From: Pseudonocardia kunmingensis | Lineage (GTDB): Bacteria; Actinomycetota; Actinomycetes; Mycobacteriales; Pseudonocardiaceae | Length of the DNA: 64,000 nucleotides | Reading direction: 5' to 3' | Assembly (NCBI RefSeq): GCF_006716445.1 | Contig: NZ_VFPA01000001.1 | Coordinates: forward strand, 3,275,525 to 3,339,524 | Shown here: positions 25,501 through 28,309 of the stretch, one piece after another | Layout: every line of letters begins with the position of its first letter | Position numbering within the stretch: the stretch's first letter is position 1 | The notes under the pieces: model-generated | Database searches by the model: none | Told to the model about the DNA's origin: nothing | What the model saw: the letters and a program-made list of their open reading frames with translations, nothing else | Made by a program: the position numbers and the translations under genes

Positions 25501-28309
25501 CCGCGTCGCCCTCGTCGTCGACGGCGTGTTCTCCTACCCCGCCTCGCGGACCGCTGCGACCACCTTCGCCGCCGCGTTCCGCGCCGAGCTGCTTCGCACC
25601 GACCGACCGGGCCGCACGGCCGCACAGCTCCTGCAGGACGCGCACGAGGCCGGCCTCGGTGCCCTCACCGCCGCCTACACCCCGGAGGCGGGGCACGGCG
25701 CCGTGGCCTACCTGGCCGCCCACCACGCCGCCGACGGGACCGTCACGACCAGCCACGTCGGTACGGCCCGGGCCTTCCACGTCCCGTTCGACCGGACGCA
25801 GCCCACGACGCAGATCACCGTCGACGACAGCCGCGGCGGGGCGATCACCGACGGCGGGGTCATGACCCGCTGGGCCGCGGGGGACTACCGGCCCGCGCCC
25901 ACCGTCACCACGGTCCGGCCGGACGAGCCGGGGCTGCTGGTGCTGGCGACCGACGGCCTGTGGCGCTACCTGCCCACGCCCGACGCGCTGAGCGCCGCGC
26001 TGCCCGCCGGCCTGCGCACCGCCGATGCCGCGGCGGAGCGGCTCGCCGAGTCCGGCCACCGGGCCGGCGGCCGCGATGACCTCACCGTCGCCGTCGTGCA
26101 GGCCCCGGACCACGTGCGCGGCCTCGGCCGCGGTCCCCGCGGCCCGCGCGGCGGGGCGACGCCGCTCGCGGCGCTGCCGCACCGGATGCCCCGCGGCCCG
26201 CCCGGGGCGGGCCCGAGCGGCCCGGTCGTCCTCGCCGAGCTGGACGAGGCACGCATCGCGGCCTTCGGGCGGCTGCTCCCGGAACTGGACGATCGCGGGT
26301 TCCTGCGGCCGCTCGCCGAGGTGGACCCGCTGCTGCGGGCGAGCGCTCCGGTGCTGGTGCTGGACATCGCTGCTGCCGGAGCCGTGCTCGCCGGATGGGA
26401 CGACGTCCTCGGCGCGCTGGTGGCCTACGGGTGGCACGAGCGGGGCGCGGTCGTGGTGCCGGCGCCGGTGCTCGCGGAGATCATGGACCACGAGGCGGCG
26501 GGCCGGCTGGCCCAGGGCTTCTGGGACGAGCTCCTGGAGCACGAGGTGCGGTTCCACCTCCACGGGCGGTCCGTCCTCCGCGGCGCGGGGCACGACGAGC
26601 ACGCCGCCGGGTTGGCGCGGCGGCTGCGGGCGGCCCGGGCGTTCGGCGTCGACCCCGCCGTGGGTGGCGACGTCCGGTTCCGGCCGGTCCGGGACGCCGC
26701 AGGCCACCCGTTCTGGGAGCTGGCGGCGCCCTTCGGCACGCTGGTGATCACTGGTGAGCAGCTGACCGTCGACGAACGGGTGTCGGCCGCGGCAGGTGCG
26801 GTGTCCGAGTTCGGGGAGAGCGCGCGGTGGTGGCTCGCCGGGGGCGGGACGGCCGCCGAGCGGGTGGTGCAGGTGCTGGGGCTGGTCGCGGAGGCGGCGA
26901 CCGCGGCACCCCTCGCGGTGCACGACCACGGGGCGGTGCGGACGGCCCGGGTGCGGGTCGACCGGCAGGTCGGCGCCATGCTCTGGGAGGGGGGTGCCCG
27001 GACCCGGGACGTCGAGCTGGTGACGATGCCGGTGGCGCCGGGGCGGCACCTGCTGGTCGGGTTCCACCCGGTTCGCGAGGGTGCCCCGACCGGCCTGGCC
27101 GGGCATCCTGCGCTGCTGGCCGGTGCCGCCCGCAGCGTCGTCGCGTTCCGGGACGGGCGTGGTCGCGTCGTGGGCACCGGGGTCGTGGTCCGCGCCGCGA
27201 CGCCCGCGGCGCCGGCGCTGGTCCGCACGGCCTACCACGTGGCCGAGGTCCTCGACGGCGACTCCACCGTGGACGGGCTGGCGCTGAGCGACCTGCGGAG
27301 CCTGCCGCTGGACGCCTACGGCCCGGACGCCGAGCTGGCCGCGGCCGCCCGGCAGTACCTGGACCTCGGGCTCGCGGGTGGCGGCCTGCCCACCCTGGAC
27401 CTCGCGCTCGCCGCGGTGTGGGGCCTGGACCGCCCGGCCGCCCCGGTCCGGCGCCACCCCGTCGCGCGGGGGGAGCTCGTGACGTTCATCGGCTACCCGG
27501 AAGGCCGCCACACCGTCACGCAGGCACCGGTCGTGGGCACCGACCGCGGCCTGCTCGACACGATCGCAGCGCTCGGCGGCGGCGTGTCCGGCGGCCCCGG
27601 GTTCGACGCTCGGGGCCGGGTGGTGCTGACGGTCGTCACCGGGCGGCCCGGCCGGACCTACGGGATCGGGCCGCGGTTGGCCGGCCGGTTCGGCGACGCG
27701 GTCACCGGCGCCGCGGGCCGTCCGGTGCCGCCGCTGCGCGACAGGGACGCGTTCGGCCGTCCCGCGCCCGACCCGGAGCGGCTCGCCGCCGGGATCGTCG
27801 CCGACCTCGCGGCGATCGCCGGGCTCGTCGACGAGCTCGCCGCCGAGCTGCCCGGCGGGTTCCAGGACGTCCTCGACACGCTCGGGGACGACCCGGTCCA
27901 CTCGTTCCTGGGTTCCGTGCGGGAGCGGCTCGTGACTGCTCCGGCGGCGCACCGGTTCCGGCTGCTGGCCGAGCGCGCCGGGGCCGTCGGCGCGGCGCTC
28001 GTGCAGTTGCGCGACCGCGCGTCGGCGGCGTCCCGGGCCGAGGGGACCCGCCCGCTCGGCGACGACACCGGCGCGGTCGGCGTGGGGTTCGGCGTCCGGC
28101 TGGGGGCGCTGGCGACGGCGGCGCTGGCCGGTGCGGCGCACGCGGGCGGGTGGGCCGCCCTCCCGCACGCCGGCCCGGTCGCCGCGGGAGCCGCCGCGGT
28201 GCTGGCCGTCGGGGCCGGTGCCGTCCTCGTGGTGCGGGCACGCAGCGGCGGGCCCGGACCGCGGCACAATCACCGGAGGCGGACCGCGGGTGAGGAGTCG
28301 GAGCGATGA
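4310..28309 (+). CDS. Giant 7,999-residue multidomain membrane protein (secreted Cys-repeat region, SecA-type motor, PP2C-like and trypsin-like domains)
   Basis: One frame runs 24,000 bases without a stop, from ATG 4310 (GGAG 6 bases upstream) to TGA 28307. Order by residue: signal/anchor 1-70; Lys/Ser/Asp/Glu-rich 85-255; Arg/Asp/Ala-rich 255-790; coiled coil 834-964; cysteine-pair array 978-3275; hydrophobic segment near 3406-3440; Gly/Pro-rich linker 3707-3894; SecA-like motor 3898-4510; alternating membrane, coiled-coil and HTH-like segments 5010-5900; membrane cluster 5932-6295; helical region 6300-7020; PP2C-like 7024-7265; PIN-like candidate 7341-7490; trypsin-like protease 7580-7790; C-terminal hydrophobic helix near 7945-7985. 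The composition changes domain by domain, yet known motifs appear in this same frame at both ends, which supports one real protein. I infer an envelope-spanning machine with its N-terminal third outside and the motor and phosphatase in the cytoplasm. Its biological role is unknown. A small gene is coupled to its stop. Confidence 0.85.
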   Translation: MASVRTGEALGLAVRPDAVRLRLSAVDRLWQVVRWTVTLAGAVVVLWFGSAFMMATPAAAAVAVPVAHAGAKQSMVKASGARPADGGDGDSGSDGGDGDSEGKSEKKSEKKSDDKKSDDEKSDDKKSEKKSDDDKSDESAKSGKKSKKKESDGEESDKKSSKKSEKKDSGRGSGKKSGSEKSEKSSGEDSGKKSEKKSGNRKGDDESGDDDRNGDDRSSGEESGKGEPGDKRSESTESDAEKAGEGKSDGGRSGERPERSGEADRDEAQERDRAAGTRSEKAEKDEEPDADSEEDRRDRTGRASGSERSDDAARSADRTSADDRGDAGRDRAERADDRDRRPRDSDAERGARATGHRAGDDRTPADGDRDRADGNGDRADGDRADRTHDGRAVAGRDRAATDRADDRFTAERRGDRVDGDRAGAADRADRQDRERAARGSRAEGRDGDERASDRRDGRAVADTDGEVREESRDRADRRDPDGARSDRDAGERVRDAVRQWRQGADVEERLREAIQDEVRDRTGREARDADDPDGERREAAGERGDDRSAELREAVRETVGTAADEVRDALHEAAGRDRDDREDRGDAVREQIRATVAELDRDDRSGDREDDSAEARRERLRDAVAEGPGERARDGEHDNAAERVRAAVAGLDRDRVEGALDRAGDARRSGERARDNDHGDADAAKKAARRLAEAGVDVARELTDRDGDLTRAVDALVDEVVETAGASEGDVRRAVDTARDALSSAADDGDRPVRRAALEPQPTAGADDERSGSDRTAARTLAAPRAPPSETVPAAALRADEREDEDDEDRRDERDEDGRWVDGEWVDHDDSAEQTEKVLEDRIESDASEKRLAQKKKDVAAGKATKAEYDAQAAEHAEQERRAAEDRARVSPERAELVDEVVDGHRELEKREKELAAEEKRVAAGKADAKAHERDVEEFEAQRDEVYEATDELMDATDRDTEAVSSDDLDGEGATAGCGSSGVFVECGSASEDGEGQRDSDRCLAISGVSSGCGTSSKSGDSEASASCTLTGADRGCGSSASSRGEDGEATRASARCTGDDCEQRSTATPDRADAECRTGTGSCESSGSGSDRDEPAAAATLVSDDRDEREGTGRGTGSGSARCEGAGGCATTSSVELGDEAGDVEADAEVSCGAGCTGSARTRIDAGHEATTQSAAAAEGAARSATTGAADCTVSGGGCRASSDSRAEGDEGTASDSTAGVSVDCDDTACSGSGTATTRGAASGVRAGAERASDGTASCEVAGGDCEASSRTGTETEVDEDERWTLDVVTGLPVASQERADGDASATSSVGASVDCDDAAGCTGTASGATTGTVTGTAATGTAAKAAGAPVRTTSTTTTCTATGGSCDTSAASEVRDRAGDAEQQGWLSDATEPARELLAVSTASADVDCAAAGCSGSGSATTTGAASGDVTGVRDSTATSTCTARGDGGSCSAAADTAVADREPALDPVTGVAGVSGPVSVSHASATVGCDGGVGTCGGTATSSTSARDTGVSPHARGTSATAECAVTGGECSGGSSSSASSASDFAVIDPATGKPTTGPSSTATSSADVACAAGTACTGSARTSTSAWDGAVNGGTPRTSTGEATCTGTGGCAAQSVSHASSAPGAALAFAGAPQDGGDQQVNAARLPAGPSAASAAGAATTCAGEEICDGRVTSAATATDPAVSPEPRGSRSEGSCAGVSGAVCQAVTNSGASSGPDANVIVPLVQARSTANADVTSEDVGTEAPAERQQDQPATLPAPAAPGSSANSGAPTVPGASSWTMAAATLDCAGSSGCTGTARTSATGTDGPTAGNGAGGARGPPTATGTTSSSGSCTSEQSGCRVQTDSSAGSGQVVADIVAEDRTTAAEQARAQAVQADAAARDAARVAARPGATAAEQEAAAEAATAAQQARQAYRDAATLAAQPVTDAPATLSRSGASAQCAGPGCTAATTGGTSGTAGTTRTAATCTAADSGCLVTSGAIATAERDSGVVETEGAPPAPGSSGQAQAASQLLCPEAGCTGSVTGDASSIAGPADRRSTGTATGSSRCDGTTACLAQISVTASSATGAPTGGEPFATTSAAVTTTCDDGSATGCATTASSRTTADGGPSVRGTSTATCAASGGCAAATGGHALDGVVQTTAECVGTGCRTRTDGTAQAAVAGGTTRATSHTDCTAGADGSCAGSSLAGASAEGSQASASCAGSTGATCRHSFSSTSDAHGRTGGNVADARASCGAAGGAGTGWCATGAEVQTTGQTAAASATCAGSAGSGCSYSYRAGSSDSAASSGSRARAHASGSGSGTFGGGFVATAAAAAAGPGTAQAMASCTGSAGVRCSHSYSASASDSASSGGNRASASASGSGGGGIGGGGVAVMAQASAGPGSASASASCAGAANCRHSYSASASAAAAYGGNRASASASGSGGGGIGGGGVAVSAQASAGPGSASASASCAGAANCRHSYSASASASASHGGNWARAYASGSGGGGQGGGGVAVSAQASAGPGYANASASCSGAANCRWGYSGHASSSAAYDDGTHRSWAHASASGSGGGSGPGGGGMSVFAQTAAGKGWANAAAGCSGAANCSASYSSGAEASKTVGGQHAEASARCSGGGTGGSCGSFAVVEVDSENALAQAGCSGTGSCEAHYATSSESTGSGTGQTGESGAECSGSANGGHCATGSKVTYDAETGTLQATSYCATEGGSCSKYANVTIDASFRDGQFTGDGESSCSGAGAGACSAIGVVKMHEATTDAEGNRISPTLVIGTGCAIEGGGSCSQHSNAYTNITGADGKIGASSVAECSGTTGYCTTVVGGTFLEETGEIDAFADCSADGGSGCTKVEAHLHGEVSGAGQANPDGPTEGVLHGDGNAHCVRTSGTCAVSGVFDYVPAAMGEDQDGDGQPDAVPAHVIAATSCYPEGDHCTQETSSWATLDRTTEHTVHHGDANADCSGTWGSCSTVASVAYDEEEGEVTAFAQCDDTGGANCTRASTSTYAWAQSPHGEDLRGHGVSECNQTGGYCSSVSFAKYYGDGEVTVPGENGEDVALPAHVRSGAGCGTDGAEENCSFNFSARGFEELTEDDGLLAANARSNCSDSGTTGSGWCSVAADATIDLDARTATVDVWCQGSTGVSCAYSGHAEAYHEADKNNAESLKQCGADVAGNCSLAAAAVAAGGDREKQGQAIASGFCHDSNGTCSGEFRTHVDSNRDTLSDCESSGAANGTCFGLAVRDHAMSGGQFFGDPDANDEITLGSQAPGRDRETRTCSATSACDTQQVDEDGFTLDGEYFVLDVEEDKSVGQWFKNAGRDLGDVVVYAIPGLLESVGTELWNGAKYDVLWFDEPEQMEGESDLEYYTRLYPFTGGVATGAVNFYNRWINFEDGGTDWGRLGEDYYYAPVSTLLEDVGTVALVAAGAGAIIKGVSMGARAAGAGVAASGTVNGLRASLTSLRSMQGVPALDVAAGVAFRGARWTGNVAMAPLTANFLAGRVVAAGLSRGIMAPLAGRSRSAAEVAAGRAGAAFEFGRYSEAVALQSRAAGLGRRADVLDTAAYAGRVISKDGLFGRMTREGRTPGLIGTLRAYDALGLRFGRTLTAGQVASAHTGASVRAFGTDLLGPRSPLGRLAGHEFASALRQQRADRARALVEYDQLMFGGTFRNPNRLAGRGVWAAHRARALTEIAAGRLTAQEFAELTRSGLDRLADDVATAPRTDAGRAGGADAAGTTAGTARGSRSGEQVDTHGQADTPAQGGRASEQGAAAAGDRGGRSGEQRGAAADDAAGRAGDDGTPATGDPAPNGPRPADPADPVPPTAPRSGDRLGGGQRASTGGDGPDPLATGAGGGSGPRPRPEEPGPARPAKGHPTEPDPLTSDLPPPGPDGTPARQGSEPPARTNGDLSPEVAQVRTFWEEFRQLSDAQLRNRYRELADDVRSERKKIDEVAVECTALACEASRRNGKAPHDEQIEGALALVRDDLIEMRTGEGKTLTGALAAVVRGLDARDAAGNPGVHRGVQWMALNPKDMRSAVRTVRPIAERLGLTVGEVRPGALRWSKQRAYQADIAIGTVSEFVFDALRARNAKGDPVHGNRGGYRLIDEVDQVLLDEALTPHVLAAARGGRAPLGDLAWSARIATELEPRNGTTPGYYEIGRNGVRLTPDGIAFIKERTGRDLTTRRNAPLVRRVENALAFELVVRKDVEYFVEDGRVVIVDRRTGYALDGRRWNDGLHEAIEYAERLEVQGPTRALDAMTVVDFLGDRPFGGMTGTIGGKAGRDAFRAEYSKTVVEIRPHRDPQRIDLTAPTYRTAAQKWDGVFDDVVTAMRSGRPVLVVTGSILEAAQFAARLRRAGIEPNVLTARTRGAVDDRIIAEAGRPGQVTVATNKAGRGIDIQLGGEAKGPKHDAVEQAGGLHVVLTEFPESLRVEQQARGRAGRQGEKGSSTLHRSLEDRILQPVGKGELTATRNPREAAPVALDSAAVEALFTLGRQQAELAARGRRGAQQVRTVVEERRQARGVLGSRGVPQPTELSSLPANPAGIDLPQLAALRAGHDVPGLSPELNAQLRELVDGVLVEDPATASEHAAAARVVEHLPQRSFQPYEYTEADLAAVTEQLARLTQEANAVQRGIDLRDRLGMDADAFAATMAVAEQLLAERQGAGPDAVPPSAGPAADRLRLDALRDRELQALVDWVRGVPEDLVAQRLGIAPHELGWFLGLDEAAPGIVVDKLTRATRNNALLGGREPAGRQVRTEAATRAAVLARDDGAAGRWQRVRDALRAVELNGLHPVEQAVLWDRDDRIEEFVGLLPDRHRDVAHAALVDAGVTSLTQLAGLSLDALADLGMPATATRAVRAALATVPAPQRVDALDRHVAADLAGRTAWTHEDLLAALHVAAGREYDPGGPATHREIAELRGLLGLDALAALADLLLERADAGQLRPEERALLPVEALDLLVRARAGALTDAERLELVARGSGVLRMRAAGPDQLVALLVLDADVHAGREQPAPAPLTPAPAPHRFPTATLVATAAAVGAAGGAAAVLAGSAPTLAAGASLVGATVGAAVVTAVHRVRNRGPPVGRATTSPAAAHGVTARRWIDRIVIGAPLMSDPVVRHRTTAALVGASALGWSLATVGVPGGTALAVGAAAGAIAVELAPRVRDGLALRAAAGERLRGLRDRTGDRLRDAVRAQRKALATARRRWAADRALRSVLAGLDGPVRAGEADLAAARADLLVADAEFGRRQQDAVRDLYDAPDARSGDVAVDAAREAAVAHALGLDRTEVRRQAGAAGADPSIDLFDERLVRVADELQAAEAPLGAAVDAVDAAGRLLAERRDERSTRLTGAIRAAAAGGVAVARIAALTGLTPAQVRAILGETPRGGSGPSATGGGPGTGGGGPTNPTGTGPERRSAPQAGSPAVTGAATGGPSAAGPEARSRGPPWRQLWTTRTTGAVVLFAGLAAALVAARYGAVEPGALAAAGIWWWPGQRRAARELRDEVAAVRDALGGAEQADAGARMAVRQDAQVLQDRLGWVPALAERLRQRGRTDEQVVADLAAALSVHPVRVRARLVDPDLAGAVELPAPLAAADLTAAELLEAVRSGVTARADALETALAQRDAAAEALDTARTEAQERIREAATAARDAGVRAGTVRRATELTRADVTSLPATPPTVRDALRPVGTWFASGWQAGVGGVRAAGRWTVERGRDVGRAAGTARQWSGERVLAAVAAAGRGRQRIGDRIRADRALRVQVRGVARLRAAEGAIARLLHREQRAARRAVTTEQLGWIGWVSVVASAQPAGTQPSREQLAERLAEALQLPGRTARRLLTRADRLAASQVRPPQGGTATGTTLDLAVAAVATAFAGAHRTLADAAAAHRAAGRALAAGRTEAVHVATAAGVAPDRAERRADRAARGRGAAGLRHRLGAGLGLDVPLAERLRPRRAALAGLVTGVGAGLVAGGLAGVVVGGTAVVAVGSVLVAAGLLAAVRAMWTPATARGPPSAALLRGLRAHGLRLGLWTLGGVGAVLGAGPLAGLVTSLWPVFAHQPGLLGVKALLTPAITAGLVFRYVLRRQHANQASGMQTRPRQAAWTSAIGAYVLTAGLGLVRAFGLAANPWWLVPVAMAIGVGIAAAILQKKDTGRTRVFKAMITGALSAGVAFVVGLLGTAVGPGATRELVATLVIATVVYGAPSVIAEYVNVWVGRAMAPFAKSRAEREARKAAAADGHSDRQRSWYFAWLDYKNFSPVDTRLLARKALDPVLAGLAAVVVNLAWMERAWVLANDGSLTVVLGRFAAMATTVWLIGKLLRDPDEVASGFYGFRSSRALRLPSRAPWWSVATGGRLHHRAAHHGRDLERALEQFGLSRRTRDRGLAHDLAALLWDRMTAPVHEPLPEWDPLPAEIDGALARERAAAQRRRDQHVETIALVVPVLAADPGTMVRVADRLRRAGRTADAAVLDFQRMLAQELWAQFTAARPEPDATPVPEHRTWAEQLARALAERAELRADYLAGPRKELLEHIKRYHLDADRGNEWNARYARAQLRALEFERQGMSKPRREPLEAVAQLADQRARSVGIAAATEQWGIESRDPAASTERLVRMQQLEAGMRVLGSAALLAIEAELSATQRSWDRKRWRAAMAAAGTSASPQPVTLLDRLLLVAGRRGTVSAAHLEAQYDGTGWAEALTALVEAGALETVDGGYRAAADLRSLWRAAAPRLRRAVRSGVTELPGGTAVAPLLVERPAGGEPQERRDAVAALLDVLRNGDLAFRHWRDGWIDDAGSTWRRLTALGHRHGPGRRDWPLPAGRSTPPVRVARGLGELVAQRWRHRVEPGRQRRALRNRLRTADAADRLYVRARRAAEFLADQRPDVSLRPEATDLLHAARVVEVEAYARLGEDRGRAADALAAVGSYPHQVDRTLSATDAALAHAPGADPLPPTAEHWLKEITRELDAARARLDGLHPGPGRDRALDEARLSLARHAIDRDYGWASQLHRTMGGWNVMEAARAAASRLRAAHPDLFRAPAAPEPGHSPVVPHRDRVEHPYGDEGVRGPGMAAETRRGRGNRTNQDAATLATLPDGARVALVVDGVFSYPASRTAATTFAAAFRAELLRTDRPGRTAAQLLQDAHEAGLGALTAAYTPEAGHGAVAYLAAHHAADGTVTTSHVGTARAFHVPFDRTQPTTQITVDDSRGGAITDGGVMTRWAAGDYRPAPTVTTVRPDEPGLLVLATDGLWRYLPTPDALSAALPAGLRTADAAAERLAESGHRAGGRDDLTVAVVQAPDHVRGLGRGPRGPRGGATPLAALPHRMPRGPPGAGPSGPVVLAELDEARIAAFGRLLPELDDRGFLRPLAEVDPLLRASAPVLVLDIAAAGAVLAGWDDVLGALVAYGWHERGAVVVPAPVLAEIMDHEAAGRLAQGFWDELLEHEVRFHLHGRSVLRGAGHDEHAAGLARRLRAARAFGVDPAVGGDVRFRPVRDAAGHPFWELAAPFGTLVITGEQLTVDERVSAAAGAVSEFGESARWWLAGGGTAAERVVQVLGLVAEAATAAPLAVHDHGAVRTARVRVDRQVGAMLWEGGARTRDVELVTMPVAPGRHLLVGFHPVREGAPTGLAGHPALLAGAARSVVAFRDGRGRVVGTGVVVRAATPAAPALVRTAYHVAEVLDGDSTVDGLALSDLRSLPLDAYGPDAELAAAARQYLDLGLAGGGLPTLDLALAAVWGLDRPAAPVRRHPVARGELVTFIGYPEGRHTVTQAPVVGTDRGLLDTIAALGGGVSGGPGFDARGRVVLTVVTGRPGRTYGIGPRLAGRFGDAVTGAAGRPVPPLRDRDAFGRPAPDPERLAAGIVADLAAIAGLVDELAAELPGGFQDVLDTLGDDPVHSFLGSVRERLVTAPAAHRFRLLAERAGAVGAALVQLRDRASAASRAEGTRPLGDDTGAVGVGFGVRLGALATAALAGAAHAGGWAALPHAGPVAAGAAAVLAVGAGAVLVVRARSGGPGPRHNHRRRTAGEESER
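4563..6700 (+). other. Giant protein: charged low-complexity stalk (residues 85-797)
   Basis: Residues 85-255 are built almost only from Ser, Lys, Asp, Glu and Gly, in short units such as KKSDDEKSDDKKSEKKS. Residues 255-790 are dominated by Asp, Arg, Ala and Gly in units such as DRADGDRADR. No folded domain is recognisable. The segment probably behaves as an extended, highly charged spacer through the cell wall. The nucleotide sequence is itself repetitive, so length differences between strains are likely. Confidence 0.65.
6810..7201 (+). other. Giant protein: coiled coil with an internal duplication (residues 834-964)
   Basis: The segment is rich in Glu, Lys, Ala and Arg with heptad-like spacing. 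Two related halves can be aligned: KKKDVAAGKATKAEYD around residues 860-875 and EEKRVAAGKADAKAHE around 920-935, each preceded by a Leu-Glu-Lys helix and followed by an AEQ/EAQ stretch. It separates the stalk from the cysteine array and may mediate oligomerisation. Confidence 0.6.
7241..14140 (+). repeat. Giant protein: array of about 58 cysteine pairs (residues 978-3275)
   Basis: By hand count this region has about 116 cysteines, almost all in pairs of the form C-x(4-10)-C, for example CTGTGGCA, CAGAANC, CSGSGS and CDDTGGANC. Pairs recur every 30-60 residues, separated by Ser/Thr/Ala/Gly-rich spacers with no other cysteines. The even number and export signal suggest disulfide-closed loops in an extracellular fibre. 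Early repeats (7.2-11 kb) are divergent, the middle ones (11.1-12.05 kb) nearly identical, and the later ones (12.1-14.1 kb) more acidic and structured. I do not recognise the repeat as a named family. Confidence 0.75.
11108..12049 (+). repeat. Tandem DNA repeat of about 183-198 bases inside the giant gene
   Basis: Five consecutive units begin, at the first cysteine of each, at 11108, 11297, 11486, 11669 and 11852, giving periods of 189, 189, 183, 183 and 198 bases. The units starting at 11486 and 11669 are almost identical at the DNA level, including the block TGCGCGGGTGCGGCGAACTG. Each unit encodes one cysteine pair, a Ser/Ala-rich strand, a poly-glycine turn (SGGGGIGGGG) and an AxAQASAGPG segment. 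Recent duplication by recombination or slippage is the simplest explanation. Confidence 0.85.
15998..17835 (+). other. Giant protein: SecA-type DEAD motor domain (residues 3898-4510)
   Basis: Every diagnostic SecA motif is present in order: Walker A MRTGEGKT (3975-3982), Walker B LIDEVDQVLLDEALTP (Asp4091), the SecA-specific GMTGT (from residue 4256), motif IV-like RPVLVVTGSILEA, motif V ATNKAGRGIDIQLGG (from 4373) and motif VI ARGRAGRQGEKGSS (from 4420). Walker B to GMTGT is about 166 residues, close to E. coli SecA, so an insertion equivalent to the preprotein cross-linking domain is probably kept. The wing and zinc-binding C-terminal tail of housekeeping SecA are not evident. ATPase function is expected; the substrate, and whether it translocates protein, are unknown. 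Confidence 0.85.
19324..22060 (+). other. Giant protein: repeated membrane / coiled-coil / HTH-like modules (residues 5006-5917)
   Basis: Hydrophobic Ala/Val/Gly-rich segments lie at about residues 5010-5058, 5106-5148 and 5437-5473. Each block is followed by long Arg/Ala/Glu helices and by short motifs that look like helix-turn-helix units: VARIAALTGLTPAQVRAIL (from 5343), VADLAAALSVHPVRVRARL (from 5538) and LAERLAEALQLPGRTARRLL (from 5795). An earlier relative, LAQRLGIAPHELGWFLGL, starts near 4691. The recurrence suggests degenerate duplication of one membrane-plus-HTH unit. Whether these bind nucleic acid is unknown. Confidence 0.5.
22100..23200 (+). other. Giant protein: multi-spanning membrane domain (residues 5931-6297)
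   Basis: About ten hydrophobic helices can be read, including GLVTGVGAGLVAGGLAGVVV, VAVGSVLVAAGLLAAV, LWTLGGVGAVLGAGPLAGLV, VPVAMAIGVGIAAAIL, AGVAFVVGLLGTAV, LVATLVIATVVYGAP and FAAMATTVWLIGKLL. Loops carry clusters of Arg and Lys. No transporter family signature was recognised. The cluster plausibly forms the membrane base of the machine, with the SecA-like motor before it and the phosphatase and protease after it. Confidence 0.6.
25380..26105 (+). other. Giant protein: PP2C-type phosphatase-like domain (residues 7024-7265)
   Basis: PPM/PP2C landmarks appear in order: RTNQDAA with Asp7053, the metal-binding LVVDG with Asp7071, a GAVAYLAAHHA strand with a following HVGTARAF (the GDSRAY equivalent), LATDGLW with Asp7215, and GGRDDLTVAVV with Asp7256-Asp7257. 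The usual DGMGG glycines after the first metal Asp are replaced by DGVFS, so metal binding may be altered. Length (about 240 residues) fits bacterial PP2C. It implies serine/threonine phosphorylation control, but no kinase is encoded nearby. Confidence 0.75.
26325..26800 (+). other. Giant protein: possible PIN-like segment (residues 7340-7497)
   Basis: The pattern VLVLDIAAAGAVLAG, then VVVPAPVLAEIMDHEA, then GTLVITGEQLTV has the spacing and flavour of a PIN nuclease domain: an Asp after beta-1, a VP-x-x-V-L-x-E motif, and a late strand. The third and fourth acidic residues cannot be placed with confidence. This is a weak suggestion. Confidence 0.25.
27130..27690 (+). other. Giant protein: trypsin-like (PA-clan) serine protease domain (residues 7574-7793)
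   Basis: The fold starts with SVVAFRDGRGRVVGTGVVV, the typical first strands. The catalytic triad is visible: His7643 in TAYHVAEV (usually TAAHV), Asp7697 in LDLALAAV, and Ser7760 in GGGVSGGPGFDARG (the GNSGGP motif). The strand VVLTVVTGRPG after the serine is where the substrate pocket lies. It is compact, like bacterial HtrA or chymotrypsin-like domains. A self-processing or quality-control role for the giant protein is possible but unproven. Confidence 0.75.

Noticed and set aside
4310..28309. The giant gene as a polyketide or peptide synthase
   Set aside because: Size suggested it, but there are no ketosynthase, acyltransferase, adenylation or condensation motifs. The recognisable motifs are SecA, PP2C and serine protease.
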